Shown piece after piece: positions 9,883 through 20,164 of a stretch of 64,000 bases of DNA (within the stretch, counting starts at the first letter, position 1; each line of letters starts with the position of its first letter). The stretch comes from Breoghania sp. L-A4 (GTDB lineage: Bacteria > Pseudomonadota > Alphaproteobacteria > Rhizobiales > Stappiaceae), in NCBI RefSeq assembly GCF_003432385.1, contig NZ_CP031841.1:4197549-4261548 (forward strand). The letters run 5' to 3'. The notes under the pieces were generated by a model. It saw only the letters and a program-made list of their open reading frames with translations. It searched no databases and was not told the origin of the DNA. The position numbers were made by a program, and so were the translations under genes.

Positions 9883-10165
9883 CGCGGCCCCCGCCCTATC
9901 CTCGCCGGATTTCGTCTAGACTTTGGCATCGATTCGCTTTCACCGTCGCGGCCATGCCGGCCGCGCAATCCACACCGGCGTTTCCGCGCGGCAGACCATA
10001 GAGCGTTTGGCGGGAAATGTCGGCACTGACGCCACGCCGGAACGCCGCGCGATCATCGCTCCCGCAACCGATGATCGCCACAGCATGGTCTGGCGCTCGA
10101 TATACGGTCAACATTCGCGCCCGGACGTTCGCTCCGGCGCCGCAGAAGACATGGGAGTTCGTTGC

Positions 10166-10771
10166 ATGAACATGGGCAAGAACACGGGATTGAACGTTTC
10201 GGCCCTCGCGCGGCGCGCGCTGGGAGTGCTGGCGATTGCCTCCGCGTTGCTGCTGCCGCAGGCAGCTCAGGCGCAGATGCCGGAAGAAAACACCTACTCG
10301 CAGGACGAAATCGTCAACGCCGGGCACAAGTTCTTCGGCAAGGTTTCCGGCGGCCTCGCCGCCATGGTGGAACGCGCCGTCTCCCAGTATGGCAGCCCCA
10401 ACGGCTATATCCTGGGCGAGGAGGGATCGGGCGCGATCGTGGCCGGCGCCCGCTACGGCGAAGGCACGCTTTACACGCGCAACGCCGGCAACCACACCGT
10501 GTTCTGGCAGGGGCCGTCGCTTGGCTGGGACTTTGGCGGCGACGGCGCGCGCACCATGATGCTGGTCTACAATCTGCCGAACGTGGACGCCATGTACAAC
10601 CGCTTCATCGGCGTGAACGGCTCCGCCTATCTTGTCGGCGGCTTCGGCATGTCGGTGGTCTCCAACCACGACATCTACGTCGTGCCGATCCGCTCCGGCG
10701 TCGGCGCCCGGCTCGGCATCAACGTCGGCTATCTCAAGTTCACCCAGAAGCCGACGTGGAACCCGTTCTGA
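10166..10771 (+). CDS. eipA: Periplasmic DUF1134 protein, EipA family
   Basis: This 201-residue protein belongs to the DUF1134 family, whose Brucella member EipA is a periplasmic protein needed for envelope integrity; work there, as I recall it, placed it under CtrA control. It has a signal peptide (hydrophobic LGVLAIASALLL, cleavage after QAAQAQ) and the conserved body: YSQDEIVNAGHKFFGKVSGG, IGEEGS-like GYILGEEGSGAIVAGARYGE, WQGPSLGWDFGGDG and the C-terminal SGVGARLGINVGYLKFT. The ATG at 10166 has GGGAG about ten bases upstream; an ATG at 10151 is an alternative. The proximity to ctrA and chpT is consistent with the proposed regulation. The 283 bases before it carry no gene. Confidence 0.88.
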   Translation: MNMGKNTGLNVSALARRALGVLAIASALLLPQAAQAQMPEENTYSQDEIVNAGHKFFGKVSGGLAAMVERAVSQYGSPNGYILGEEGSGAIVAGARYGEGTLYTRNAGNHTVFWQGPSLGWDFGGDGARTMMLVYNLPNVDAMYNRFIGVNGSAYLVGGFGMSVVSNHDIYVVPIRSGVGARLGINVGYLKFTQKPTWNPF

Positions 10772-10873
10772 GGCCTCCGCGCCACAGGTCGCAATCTTCA
10801 TGAGGCGGTTTGGCGGTTCCGCATAAGCCCGCCCTTGGCCTGCGCACGTTCCTCGGGTAATCATGCTAAACAT

Positions 10874-10911
10874 CATGCCGCGCGGCGGAAACACGCCACG
10901 CCCGCGGCATG
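10874..10911. repeat. Inverted repeat in the eipA downstream spacer
   Basis: CATGCCGCG (10874-10882) is matched by CGCGGCATG (10903-10911). There is no T tract, so it is at best a weak terminator for eipA. The remaining spacer to 11243 is AT-richer (for example 10960-11110) and probably holds the promoter of the next gene, but no clear box is identified. Confidence 0.4.
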
Positions 10912-11243
10912 ACGGACGGTTCAATTCGGTGTCGTTTGACAAAAATGGAGCATTTCCGCGATAGTAAATCGCTTAGTAATTCAACATCTTGGCGTGCGCA
11001 AAGGCCACCCGATTGCAATTATTTCGGAGTGTGCGCCTGACGACGGATCACATCGGAAGACTTTCTTGTTTTACGATACGTCTGTATAAAGTTTCAAACA
11101 GTTAGCAGTATGATTGGCGTTCCGGCACAGACCGCTGAATGCTCTCGCACCGAAGGTGCGGTCAACCACTGCGGGTCCCGGCGCTGCATCCCGGGCAGTT
11201 GCCGGTCGGGACGTCACGACGGGCGTGTGTACGGAATTGAAAC

Positions 11244-12422
11244 GTGATCAACGCGGCAATGTTTTTCGCCCTCGGCGCCCTGACAGCAGGGCTGCTGATG
11301 CTGCTGATCGGACCGGCCGTCTGGCGCCGGGCCGTGCGGCTGACCCGGCGCGCGGTCGAGGCGACCACCCCGATGTCCCTGGCCGAGGTGCATGCCGCGC
11401 GTGATCAGTTGCGGGCGGAATACGCGGTTGAGACCCGCCGTCTGGAACTTGCCCGCACGGCGCTCTCCGACAAGGTCGTGCGCCAGCAGGTCGAGATTTC
11501 CGGCAGCCGCGAGGCCGCCAAGTCGATCGCGCTGGACCTTAGCGAGAAACTCAAGATCATCGATGAAGCGGAAGCCCGCGAAACGGCGCTGCGCGCGGAA
11601 CTGCGCCACAACGAGACCGAGCTGGCCCGCGTCTCCGCCCGCCTGCGCGAAACCGAGATGGATCTCAAGCGCCGCTCGCAGCAATTCGTCGAACTGTCGC
11701 AAAAGCTGACGCGCGATGCCGTGACCAGCGCCGAGAATGCCGGAGGCGAATTCCCCGAACTTGCTGTCATGGAAGCGGAGATCGCCGCGCAGAAGACCCG
11801 CCGCAGCGCGGACGAGGCGAAGATCCTCGCGCTGGAAAGCGAATTGTCGCAACTCCGCCGCCGCTATGCCGCCCTGGAAGACGCGCGCATCGGCATGACG
11901 GCCGCCCCCGGGCGCACGGCCCCGGCCAGCAACGCCGTCATGCAGAAGCTGGAGGGGCTGGTCATCGACCTGGAAGGCCGCAACGTGGAATCCCAGGCGG
12001 AGATCACCCGCCTGTCGCTGCAGCTCGAGAGCCTGCGCGGCAACGGCGGCGACAACATGGAAGGCGCGCTCGTCTCGCTGGAGGCGGAGAACAATGCGCT
12101 CGCCGAGGAGCTGAACCGCACCGCGGTGGAGCGCGGCCGGCTGGAGAGCCAACTCAAGAAGCTGGCCCAGGCCGAGGACCGCGAGAACTCCGCGCTGCGT
12201 GAACAGATCACCCAGCTCGCGGCCCAGTTCGCCGCGATGACGGCGGACAAGGAAGGCGCGGGCTCGGCCATCGACAAGATCCTCACGGACGCGGAAGAGG
12301 CGCAGGGCGGCGCGCAGCAGCGCGCCAACGGCCCGTCCGGCCGTCCGGGAAGTCTCGCCGACCGGATCCGCGGCCTGCGCAAGCCCGCCGACGAGCCCAA
12401 GCCCGCCGCCCAGTCCCGCTAA
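11244..12422 (+). CDS. Membrane-anchored coiled-coil protein of unknown function
   Basis: I do not recognise a named family. The 392-residue protein has one N-terminal membrane segment (FFALGALTAGLLMLLIGPAVW). A long alpha-helical region, rich in Glu, Arg, Leu and Ala with heptad-like spacing, runs from about residue 45 to 320 (for example RLRETEMDLKRRSQQFVELS). A basic Pro-rich tail ends the protein. It therefore looks like an inner-membrane protein with a cytoplasmic coiled coil. The GTG at 11244 is the longest start; ATG at 11259 would keep the membrane segment. It stands alone between eipA and pobA. Such proteins occur widely in Rhizobiales, but no role can be claimed. Confidence 0.75.
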   Translation: MINAAMFFALGALTAGLLMLLIGPAVWRRAVRLTRRAVEATTPMSLAEVHAARDQLRAEYAVETRRLELARTALSDKVVRQQVEISGSREAAKSIALDLSEKLKIIDEAEARETALRAELRHNETELARVSARLRETEMDLKRRSQQFVELSQKLTRDAVTSAENAGGEFPELAVMEAEIAAQKTRRSADEAKILALESELSQLRRRYAALEDARIGMTAAPGRTAPASNAVMQKLEGLVIDLEGRNVESQAEITRLSLQLESLRGNGGDNMEGALVSLEAENNALAEELNRTAVERGRLESQLKKLAQAEDRENSALREQITQLAAQFAAMTADKEGAGSAIDKILTDAEEAQGGAQQRANGPSGRPGSLADRIRGLRKPADEPKPAAQSR

Positions 12423-12468
12423 GGGATCTCACGCGCGGAGACGCGCAGGGCGTCTCCCTTCCCAATAC

Positions 12469-14091
<1,623 letters not shown>

Positions 14092-15411
14092 TCAGCGCAT
14101 CATCTGCGGCAGCCAGTTGGCCAGTCCCGGCACGAAGAGCACCATGGCCGCGGCCACGACGATCAGGATCCAGTAGGGCATGGAGCCGCGGAAAATCATC
14201 GCGAGCGACACGGCCCGGTCCGGCACCGACGCCTTCACGGTGTAGACCAGCAGGCCGAAGGGCGGCGTCAGCAGCCCCGCCTCGATGATCAGGATTCCGA
14301 AGATGGCGAAGGCCAGCGGGTCGTAGCCAAGCTGGATGGCCAGCGGCGCGAAGATCGGCACCGTCAGCAGGATGATCGAGACCGAGTCGATCAGCATCCC
14401 CAGCACCAGCCAGATGCCGCCCATCATCATCATCAAGGCGATAGGCCCCAGGCCGGTGCCCAGCAGCATCGCCTTGATGGCGTTCACCGCGCCGCCCAGG
14501 GCCAGCAGCCGCGAATACATCGTGGCCGTGACCAGCAGGATCATGATTGGCGCCGTCGTCCGCCCGGCGTTGTAGATCGCGTCGATGATCTGGCTCCAGC
14601 GCATGCCCTTGACCAGGCCGATGACCAGCGCGCCGAGCACGCCGAAACCGGCGGCCTCGGTCGGCGTGAACAGCCCGCCCCAGATGCCGCCGATGACCAG
14701 CATCACCAGCGCGCCGATGCCAAGCCCGCCGATGGCCTCCGAGCGGCGTTCGGCCGCGCTCATGTCGGCGAGATTGTTGTCGGTGGCCGGAGGCGCGATG
14801 GAGGGATCCAGCTTCACCGCCACCACGCAGTAGAGCGCGAACATCACCGCCAGCAGCACGCCGGGCACGATGCCCGCCATGAACAGCGCGCCCACGGACA
14901 TTTCGGTCAGGATCGCCCAGACGATCATCAGCACGCTCGGCGGGATCAGCATGCCGAGGCAGGCGGAGCCGGCGACCGCGCCCAGCGCGAAGGTCTGGCG
15001 GTAGCCGAGCTTGCGCATTTCCGGATAGGCAATGCGCGAGAAGGTGGCGGCCGCGGCGATCGAGACGCCGGTGACGGCCGCGAACACCGCGTTGCCGGCG
15101 ACCGTGGCGACCGCGAGACGGCCCGGAATGCGCCGCAGCAGCCGGTCGCAGATGCGGTAGAGATCCCGCGCGGCGCCGGAGCGGCCGACGAGATCTCCCA
15201 TCAGCACGAACAGCGGGATCACCGCGAAGACATCCTTGCGGATGGCCTCATAGGCGGTGGTGCCGATGATCGACATGGCGACATCGAAGCTGCCCATCAT
15301 CAGGTAGACGCCGAGCGCGCTTGTGACGCCCAGCGCAACGGTGATGTGAACGCCCATGAGAATGAGGATGATCAGCAAGGCGATCATCCAGAGAACGATA
15401 TCGGCACCCAT
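14092..15411 (-). CDS. dctM: TRAP transporter large permease (DctM)
   Basis: DctM is the membrane subunit that, with DctQ and the periplasmic binding protein, drives Na+-coupled uptake of organic acids. The 439-residue protein is very hydrophobic with about 12 predicted membrane segments. It has the family signatures FAVIPLFVLMGDLVGRSG, GSACLGMLIPPSVLMIVWA, WGGLFTPTEAAGFGVLGAL and the C-terminal LTPPFGLLVYTVKAS. It lies 37 bases after dctQ in a minus-strand dctQM operon, divergent from dctP. The operon is likely controlled by the TTATCG palindromes in the dctQ/dctP spacer. The substrate cannot be read from sequence; the neighbouring catabolic genes suggest an aromatic or related acid. Confidence 0.95.
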   Translation of the reverse strand: MGADIVLWMIALLIILILMGVHITVALGVTSALGVYLMMGSFDVAMSIIGTTAYEAIRKDVFAVIPLFVLMGDLVGRSGAARDLYRICDRLLRRIPGRLAVATVAGNAVFAAVTGVSIAAAATFSRIAYPEMRKLGYRQTFALGAVAGSACLGMLIPPSVLMIVWAILTEMSVGALFMAGIVPGVLLAVMFALYCVVAVKLDPSIAPPATDNNLADMSAAERRSEAIGGLGIGALVMLVIGGIWGGLFTPTEAAGFGVLGALVIGLVKGMRWSQIIDAIYNAGRTTAPIMILLVTATMYSRLLALGGAVNAIKAMLLGTGLGPIALMMMMGGIWLVLGMLIDSVSIILLTVPIFAPLAIQLGYDPLAFAIFGILIIEAGLLTPPFGLLVYTVKASVPDRAVSLAMIFRGSMPYWILIVVAAAMVLFVPGLANWLPQMMR

Positions 15412-15448
15412 CAGCCCCGATCCCCCTGTGTTTTGGTGAGCCGGGCCT

Positions 15449-16057
15449 TCAGGACCGCGTGAGTGAAACGGGCATGGCGTCTTCGTCCGGCAAGCGGCCG
15501 GTCCAGTCGAAGACGATCATCATGGCGTAGGCGAGGGCTGAGAACAGCGCGGTGACGATCAGCAGCGTGCGCACCGGCGAGGTCGGCACGCGCAGCGAGC
15601 CTTCGCCCTCGTATTCGCCGATCCGCCAGGCATCCAGCATCGGCTCCCACGAGGAATAGGCGAGACCGAGAAACAGCCCGATGGCGAGGATCCCGGCGAA
15701 GGTGCGCAGCACGCGGCGGCCCGTGGGGCCGAGCGCGTCGGCGACCAGCGGCGTGCGCAGCATCGAGCCGGTGTAGATCGCCAGCGGCAGTTGCAGGAAG
15801 GCGATGGCGACGATGGAGTTCTGGATGATTTCCTTGGTGCCGGGGAGCGGCGCCCCGAACATGCCGCGGCCGGCCACGTCGATGAAGATGATCACCGCGA
15901 GCCCGAAGGTCCAGAAGGCCGAGATCAGGTGGATCAGCCGCGCGACATTGACGATGGACGCGGTTATTCCGCGCTCCGGGATGCTCCGCCCGTGCGCCGG
16001 GCTGCGCGGCGCGCCGCGCCCCTTCATCGGGTCCGGTGCTGGATTGATGTCGGTCAT
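15449..16057 (-). CDS. dctQ: TRAP transporter small permease (DctQ)
   Basis: DctQ is the four-helix small subunit that pairs with DctM. The 202-residue protein has a polar N-terminal tail of about 35 residues. Membrane segments follow at LIHLISAFWTFGLAVIIFID, SIVAIAFLQLPLAIYTGS, LRTFAGILAIGLFLGLAYSS and LLIVTALFSALAYAMMIVFD. The motif FIDVAGRGMFGAPLPGTKE matches the conserved region after helix one. It is the first gene of the dctQM operon. The spacer of 432 bases to the divergent dctP contains two copies of the regulatory palindrome. Confidence 0.92.
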   Translation of the reverse strand: MTDINPAPDPMKGRGAPRSPAHGRSIPERGITASIVNVARLIHLISAFWTFGLAVIIFIDVAGRGMFGAPLPGTKEIIQNSIVAIAFLQLPLAIYTGSMLRTPLVADALGPTGRRVLRTFAGILAIGLFLGLAYSSWEPMLDAWRIGEYEGEGSLRVPTSPVRTLLIVTALFSALAYAMMIVFDWTGRLPDEDAMPVSLTRS

Positions 16058-16253
16058 ATACGCTTGCGCCGCGGCCTTTTCGGCCGCCGCCCCCTCCGTT
16101 TGCGTTCCCCTCGCATGCCGTGGCCGCCGGTCGCTGGTTGCCGCGAATTGCCCCGCCGGCCGCGTCCTTGACGCGCGAAATGCCTGCCGGTTGTCCCGGT
16201 CGGTTTTGTGTCAATTAGAGCATAAAATCACGGCCTGTCATCCCGCAATCTAT

Positions 16254-16267
16254 TTATCGACCGATAA
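16254..16267. promoter_or_regulatory. TTATCG palindrome A (dctQM/dctP spacer)
   Basis: TTATCG-AC-CGATAA is a perfect inverted repeat of 6-bp arms. It is one of six copies in the window, all in promoter regions, and is the dctQ-side copy. It is a candidate TetR operator. Confidence 0.7.
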
Positions 16268-16365
16268 GCTCATGAGCATCCCACGCTTCGGAGCGCGGTC
16301 CGCAACGCCATCCTCCGAACCCGGCTTGACGTTGGCCCCGATCCTCGCTGACAATGGCACATTGT

Positions 16366-16379
16366 TGAGCGATCGATAA
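16366..16379. promoter_or_regulatory. TTATCG palindrome B (dctP side)
   Basis: TGAGCG-AT-CGATAA has one perfect arm and one arm matching 4 of 6. It is 110 bases upstream of the dctP start and also has the flanking AATAAC seen at site F. Confidence 0.55.
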
Positions 16380-16489
16380 ATAACAAAATTCGACGATGAT
16401 ACAATGGCTACCGCGTGCCGGGAACGGCGATGCGAGACAACGAAAAGGGCGGGGACGAGAACGCTCAAGGTCCGCCAAGGGAGGAAACA

Positions 16490-17593
16490 ATGCACCATCT
16501 TACAGACCGGGTCCGGTCTCTTATCCGCAGGACCCTCGCCACCGCCGCGCTTGGCGCCGGCGCCTGCGCGCTCACGCTCAGTGGCGCATCCGCCGACAGC
16601 TACACCCTGCGCATCGGCGCCGGCCACCCCAATGGTCCGGCCGTCTATGTGTCCATGGTCGCCGACTATTTCGTGCCCGAGGTCAAGCGCCGGGTGAAGG
16701 AAGAAACGGAACACGAGATCGAGTTCGTCGAGGGCTATGGCGGCGCGATCGCCGGCGTTGCCGAGACGCTGGAATCCGTGCAGCAGGGCATTCTGGACAT
16801 CGGCGCCTATTGCTTCTGCTTCGAGCCCGCCAAGCTGTTCCTGCACAACTTCCCCTATTACGCGCCGTTCGGCCCGCAGGATTCCGCCCAGGCGCTCACC
16901 GCCACCCGCAAGGTCTACGACCAGATCCCGTGGCTCTCGGAAGTCTTCGAAAAGGACTACAAGCAGGTACTGCTCGGCCTGTCCGGCTGGGACAACTATC
17001 ACCTGGGCACCAAGGATCCCTGGAAGACGGTCACGGATCTGAAGGGCTACAAGATCGGTGGCGCAGGCCCCAACCTGCCGTGGCTTGAATACGCCGGCGC
17101 CATTCCGGTGCAGTCGACCCTGCCCGAGGGCTATCTCGCCATGCAGACCGGCGTGTACAACGGCTGGCTGATGTTCCCCTCCGCCTATCTGGGCTTCAAG
17201 TACTATGAGCCTTCGCCCTACTACACGCTGATCGGTTTCGGCGCGATGGCGGTCAACGGGCTGACGATGAACACCAACAGCCTCGCCCGCCTGCCCGAGG
17301 ACGTGCAGACGATCATTCGCGAAGTCGGCGAGGGTTACGAAGCCGCGTCGGGCGCCGAGCTCAACCGCCGTCAGGCCGCGGGCCTCAAGGGGCTTGAGGA
17401 GAAGGGCGCGCACATCACCAAGCTGCCTGAATCCGCCCGCATCGAATGGGCCAACGCGCTGACGGGCTTCCCCGCCCGCCAGGCCAAGGACGCCGACGAG
17501 CGCGGCATGCCCGGCACGGAAGTGATGAAGGCCTATCTCAAAGCCGTCACCGAAGCGGGCTACAAGTGGCCGGTCAGCTACTCGCTCGATTGA
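16490..17593 (+). CDS. TRAP transporter periplasmic substrate-binding protein (DctP family)
   Basis: This is the solute receptor of the TRAP system. The 367-residue protein has a signal peptide with hydrophobic core TLATAALGAGACALTLS and likely cleavage after GASA. The mature domain begins SYTLRIGAGHPNGPAV and includes VEGYGGAIAGVAETLESVQQ and the substrate-loop region DLKGYKIGGAGPNLPWLEY. The Arg or Lys that usually binds the carboxylate cannot be fixed without a structure. The ATG at 16490 has the strong ribosome site GGGAGGAAAC. The gene is divergent from dctQM, an arrangement that shares one operator region. The mature protein is Tyr and Gly rich, unlike C4-dicarboxylate DctP, so a different substrate is likely. 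Confidence 0.9.
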   Translation: MHHLTDRVRSLIRRTLATAALGAGACALTLSGASADSYTLRIGAGHPNGPAVYVSMVADYFVPEVKRRVKEETEHEIEFVEGYGGAIAGVAETLESVQQGILDIGAYCFCFEPAKLFLHNFPYYAPFGPQDSAQALTATRKVYDQIPWLSEVFEKDYKQVLLGLSGWDNYHLGTKDPWKTVTDLKGYKIGGAGPNLPWLEYAGAIPVQSTLPEGYLAMQTGVYNGWLMFPSAYLGFKYYEPSPYYTLIGFGAMAVNGLTMNTNSLARLPEDVQTIIREVGEGYEAASGAELNRRQAAGLKGLEEKGAHITKLPESARIEWANALTGFPARQAKDADERGMPGTEVMKAYLKAVTEAGYKWPVSYSLD

Positions 17594-17619
17594 GCGGAGG
17601 GCACTGAACAACAGACGAC

Positions 17620-17642
17620 AGGGCGGCCCATCGGGCCGCCCT
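17620..17642. terminator. Hairpin after dctP (no T tract)
   Basis: AGGGCGGCCC-ATC-GGGCCGCCCT is a perfect 10-bp stem. It lies 27 bases after the dctP stop and is not followed by Ts. It is almost identical to the hairpin at 17782-17804, with REP copy 2 lying between them. Confidence 0.6.
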
Positions 17643-17663
17643 GAACTTATGGAGAGCCCTCGC

Positions 17664-17757
17664 CCCCTCGGTCGTCATCCTCGGCCTTGTGCCGAGGATC
17701 CATGTTTTCAATGGCTTATGGATGGTCGGGACAAGCCCGACCATGACGAAGAAGAGA
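17664..17757. repeat. REP/BIME-like twin-hairpin repeat, copy 2
   Basis: This unit is nearly identical to 13921-14013, with only a few substitutions and a small length change near the end. It sits between two near-copies of the dctP terminator hairpin, which suggests that the repeat arrived within a terminator or accompanied its duplication. Confidence 0.85.
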
Positions 17758-17781
17758 GGGTTCGGCATTGCCATGAGTCTG

Positions 17782-17807
17782 AGGGCGGTCCATTGGGCCG
17801 CCCTTTT
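17782..17807 (+). terminator. Rho-independent terminator of dctP
   Basis: AGGGCGGTCC-ATT-GGGCCGCCCT is followed by TTTTTC. This is the functional-looking copy of the hairpin at 17620-17642. The rest of 17808-18002 contains no supportable gene. Confidence 0.8.
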
Positions 17808-18002
17808 TCGTGGGGCTGCACAGGCTTCGAAGTCCGCAGGCGTCACCCCGGACGCAATGCGGCGCATCGTGCCGCTTTGCAGATCCGGGGCGCAGGCCAC
17901 AACAGGAGCGTCCCGGGTCTGCGGAGCATCACTGCGTGCTGCACCGCGCACGGGATGACCACGAAGGGTGACGGGGACATAGCCGTCGGCCGCACCGCGC
18001 CC

Positions 18003-18920
18003 TCACGCCGCCAGCAGATCCTCCCATTGCCGGGATATCCGCGCGGTCTCGTCGCGCAGCAGATCGGCGAAGGCCTGCGCCGGCGCGCTCATGGCCTGGC
18101 GCGACGGCTCGATCAGCACGAAATCCGACGACAGCGAAGGGTGCTCCAGCGGCCGGATGGAAAACCGCTCGCCCATCCGGTCCCCCACCATCATGATCGA
18201 CGGCAGGATCGCCACCCAGCTCGACTGGGCGATGAACTCCAGCGTGCCGATCATCGCGTCCATCTCCATGCGCCGGCCAATCGCGACGCCATGCGTGGTG
18301 AAATAGGTCTCCAGCGTGTGCCGCCGGGTGTTGACCCCGCTGGGCAGGATGATGTCGCGGCCATCGAGATCCCGAGGCCGCGCGGGATGCAAATGCAGCG
18401 CGGTCTCGCCGCGGGCGGCCACCAGCATTTCGCGTTCGCGCGCCAGAAGCGTCGTCGATAGCCCGCGCGCGCCCTCGAACCCCGGCACCACGGCGAAATC
18501 CAGATCGCCCGAACGCACCATCTCCGTCAGGACGCCGGAGTAGGCTTCGGTGATATGCACCTCGGCGCCCGGAGTGGCCTGCATGAAGCGCGCGAGCGCC
18601 GGCGCCAGCGCGCCCCGGGTGAACGTCGGCATCAGGCCGATACGCAGCCGCCCGGCGTGACGTCCCGCGCTTGCCGTCTGCGTCGCCGCATCGAGCCGCC
18701 TCAAGGTCTCCACGCAATCACGATAGTAGTCCTCGCCCACCGGCGTCGGCACCACCACCCGCCCCTCGCGCTCGAACAGCGCCCGGCCGATATGCGCCTC
18801 GAGCTGCTTGATGTGCTGCGAGATGCCCGACTGGGTGGAGCCCTCGCGCGCGGCGGCGCGCGTGAAGGAGCACTCCTCGAAGACGGAGACGAAGGAGCGG
18901 ATCTGGCGCAGGGAGATCAT
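18003..18920 (-). CDS. LysR-family transcriptional regulator
   Basis: The 305-residue protein has the LysR N-terminal helix-turn-helix (ISLRQIRSFVSVFEECSFTRAA, then TQSGISQHIKQLEAHIGRALFER) and a periplasmic-binding-protein-like effector domain (GRLRIGLMPTFTRGALAPAL, LDFAVVPGFEG). It is divergent from the luciferase-like monooxygenase and hydrolase pair, with only about 130 AT-rich bases between them. By the usual LysR logic it activates that pair. The ATG at 18920 (MISLRQIR) fits the family better than the ATG at 18932. The inducer is unknown. It is separate from the TTATCG regulon, since no such palindrome lies in this spacer. Confidence 0.93.
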   Translation of the reverse strand: MISLRQIRSFVSVFEECSFTRAAAREGSTQSGISQHIKQLEAHIGRALFEREGRVVVPTPVGEDYYRDCVETLRRLDAATQTASAGRHAGRLRIGLMPTFTRGALAPALARFMQATPGAEVHITEAYSGVLTEMVRSGDLDFAVVPGFEGARGLSTTLLAREREMLVAARGETALHLHPARPRDLDGRDIILPSGVNTRRHTLETYFTTHGVAIGRRMEMDAMIGTLEFIAQSSWVAILPSIMMVGDRMGERFSIRPLEHPSLSSDFVLIEPSRQAMSAPAQAFADLLRDETARISRQWEDLLAA

Positions 18921-19052
18921 GGCATCTCGCATTAGAAAAACTAATCCAATTGAGTAAATAATATCATTTTTTCAACTGAGCGCACCGCCCTAAATTCAAA
19001 TGCGAAAAGCCGCGAAAACAGGCGCACGGACGCGCGGCGCAGGAGGGACCAG

Positions 19053-20153
19053 ATGCAGCTTGGATTTTTCACCATGCCGATCCACCCGCTGGATCGCGAC
19101 TGGCGCGAGACGCTGACCGAGGACCGCGAGGCCTTTGTTCTGGCCGACGAATTGGGCTTCACCGAAGCCTATTGCGGCGAGCACGTGACCGACAAGGCGG
19201 AGAACATCACCTCCTGCTCGATGTTCCTCGCCTGGGTCGCGGCGGCGACGAAGACCATCCGCCTGGGCACCGGCACGGTCAACATGCCCAACAACCATCC
19301 CGCCGCCGTTGCCGGCCAGATCGCCATGCTCGACCACATGCTGGACGGGCGGCTGAACTTCGGCATTTCGCCCGGCGGCCTGATTTCGGATGCGGAAGTC
19401 TTCGGCAACATGGACAACGACCGCAACGCCATGTTCGTCGAGGCGATCGACATGGTGCTGAAGATCTGGGAGAGCGATCCGCCCTACAACATCGAGGGCG
19501 CCTTCTGGAACGTCTCCACCGAACGCACCCAGATGACTGACATCGGCCAGGGCATCCTGCCAAAACCCCTGCAGCAGCCGCATCCGCCGATCATCGTCAC
19601 CGTCGTCGCGCCTTTCTCCAAGGGCGTGACGGAGGCCGCCGCGCGCGGCTGGGAGCCGATTTCGGCCAACTTCCTGCTGCCCAGATGGGTGGCCAGCCAC
19701 TGGCCGAAATACGTCGAGGGCTGCGAGCGCGCGGGCCGTCCGGCCGATCCCGCCAACTGGCGCGTCGCCAAGAGCATTTTCGTCGCCGACGATCTCGACA
19801 AGGCGCGGGACTACGCGCTCGGCCCCGACAGCCCCTACCGGTTCTACTACAACCAGTTGCTGATCAAGATGAAGAAGCACGGCCGCGCCAACCTCTTCAA
19901 GGCGGACCAGTCGATGTCCGATGACGAAGTGACGCTGGACAAGGTGCTGGACGATCTGGTCATCTGGGGCACGCCCGACAAGGTCGCCGACGAGGTCCTG
20001 GCCTTTCGCGAACAGACGGGCGACTTCGGCACGCTGCTTTATGCCGGCAAGGACTGGGCCGACCGCGATCTGGCGCGCCGCTCCATGGTCTTGCTGGCCG
20101 AACAGGTGCTGCCGGGGATCAACAGCGCCACCGGCGCGCAGGCCGCGCAATAG
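19053..20153 (+). CDS. LLM-class flavin-dependent monooxygenase
   Basis: This is a 366-residue bacterial luciferase-like TIM-barrel enzyme of the limonene-monooxygenase type. These use reduced flavin from a partner reductase to oxygenate organic substrates. Signatures are QLGFFTMPIHPLDRDW, FVLADELGFTEAYCGEH, IRLGTGTVNMPNNHPAAVAG, MLDGRLNFGISPGG and the late WGTPDKVADEVLAF. The ribosome site GGAGGG precedes the ATG. It forms an operon with the alpha/beta hydrolase 11 bases downstream and is divergent from lysR. The flavin reductase at 39371-39943 could supply FMNH2, but that is inference. The substrate is unknown. Confidence 0.92.
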   Translation: MQLGFFTMPIHPLDRDWRETLTEDREAFVLADELGFTEAYCGEHVTDKAENITSCSMFLAWVAAATKTIRLGTGTVNMPNNHPAAVAGQIAMLDHMLDGRLNFGISPGGLISDAEVFGNMDNDRNAMFVEAIDMVLKIWESDPPYNIEGAFWNVSTERTQMTDIGQGILPKPLQQPHPPIIVTVVAPFSKGVTEAAARGWEPISANFLLPRWVASHWPKYVEGCERAGRPADPANWRVAKSIFVADDLDKARDYALGPDSPYRFYYNQLLIKMKKHGRANLFKADQSMSDDEVTLDKVLDDLVIWGTPDKVADEVLAFREQTGDFGTLLYAGKDWADRDLARRSMVLLAEQVLPGINSATGAQAAQ

Positions 20154-20164
20154 GAACCGTCACG

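Noticed and set aside
9896-10942. Minus-strand frame (348 codons) opposite eipA
   Set aside because: It is antisense to a clearly signal-peptide-bearing DUF1134 gene and shows no motif.
16250-17611. Minus-strand frame (453 codons) opposite dctP
   Set aside because: The dctP frame has a signal peptide, ribosome site and family motifs; the antisense frame has none.
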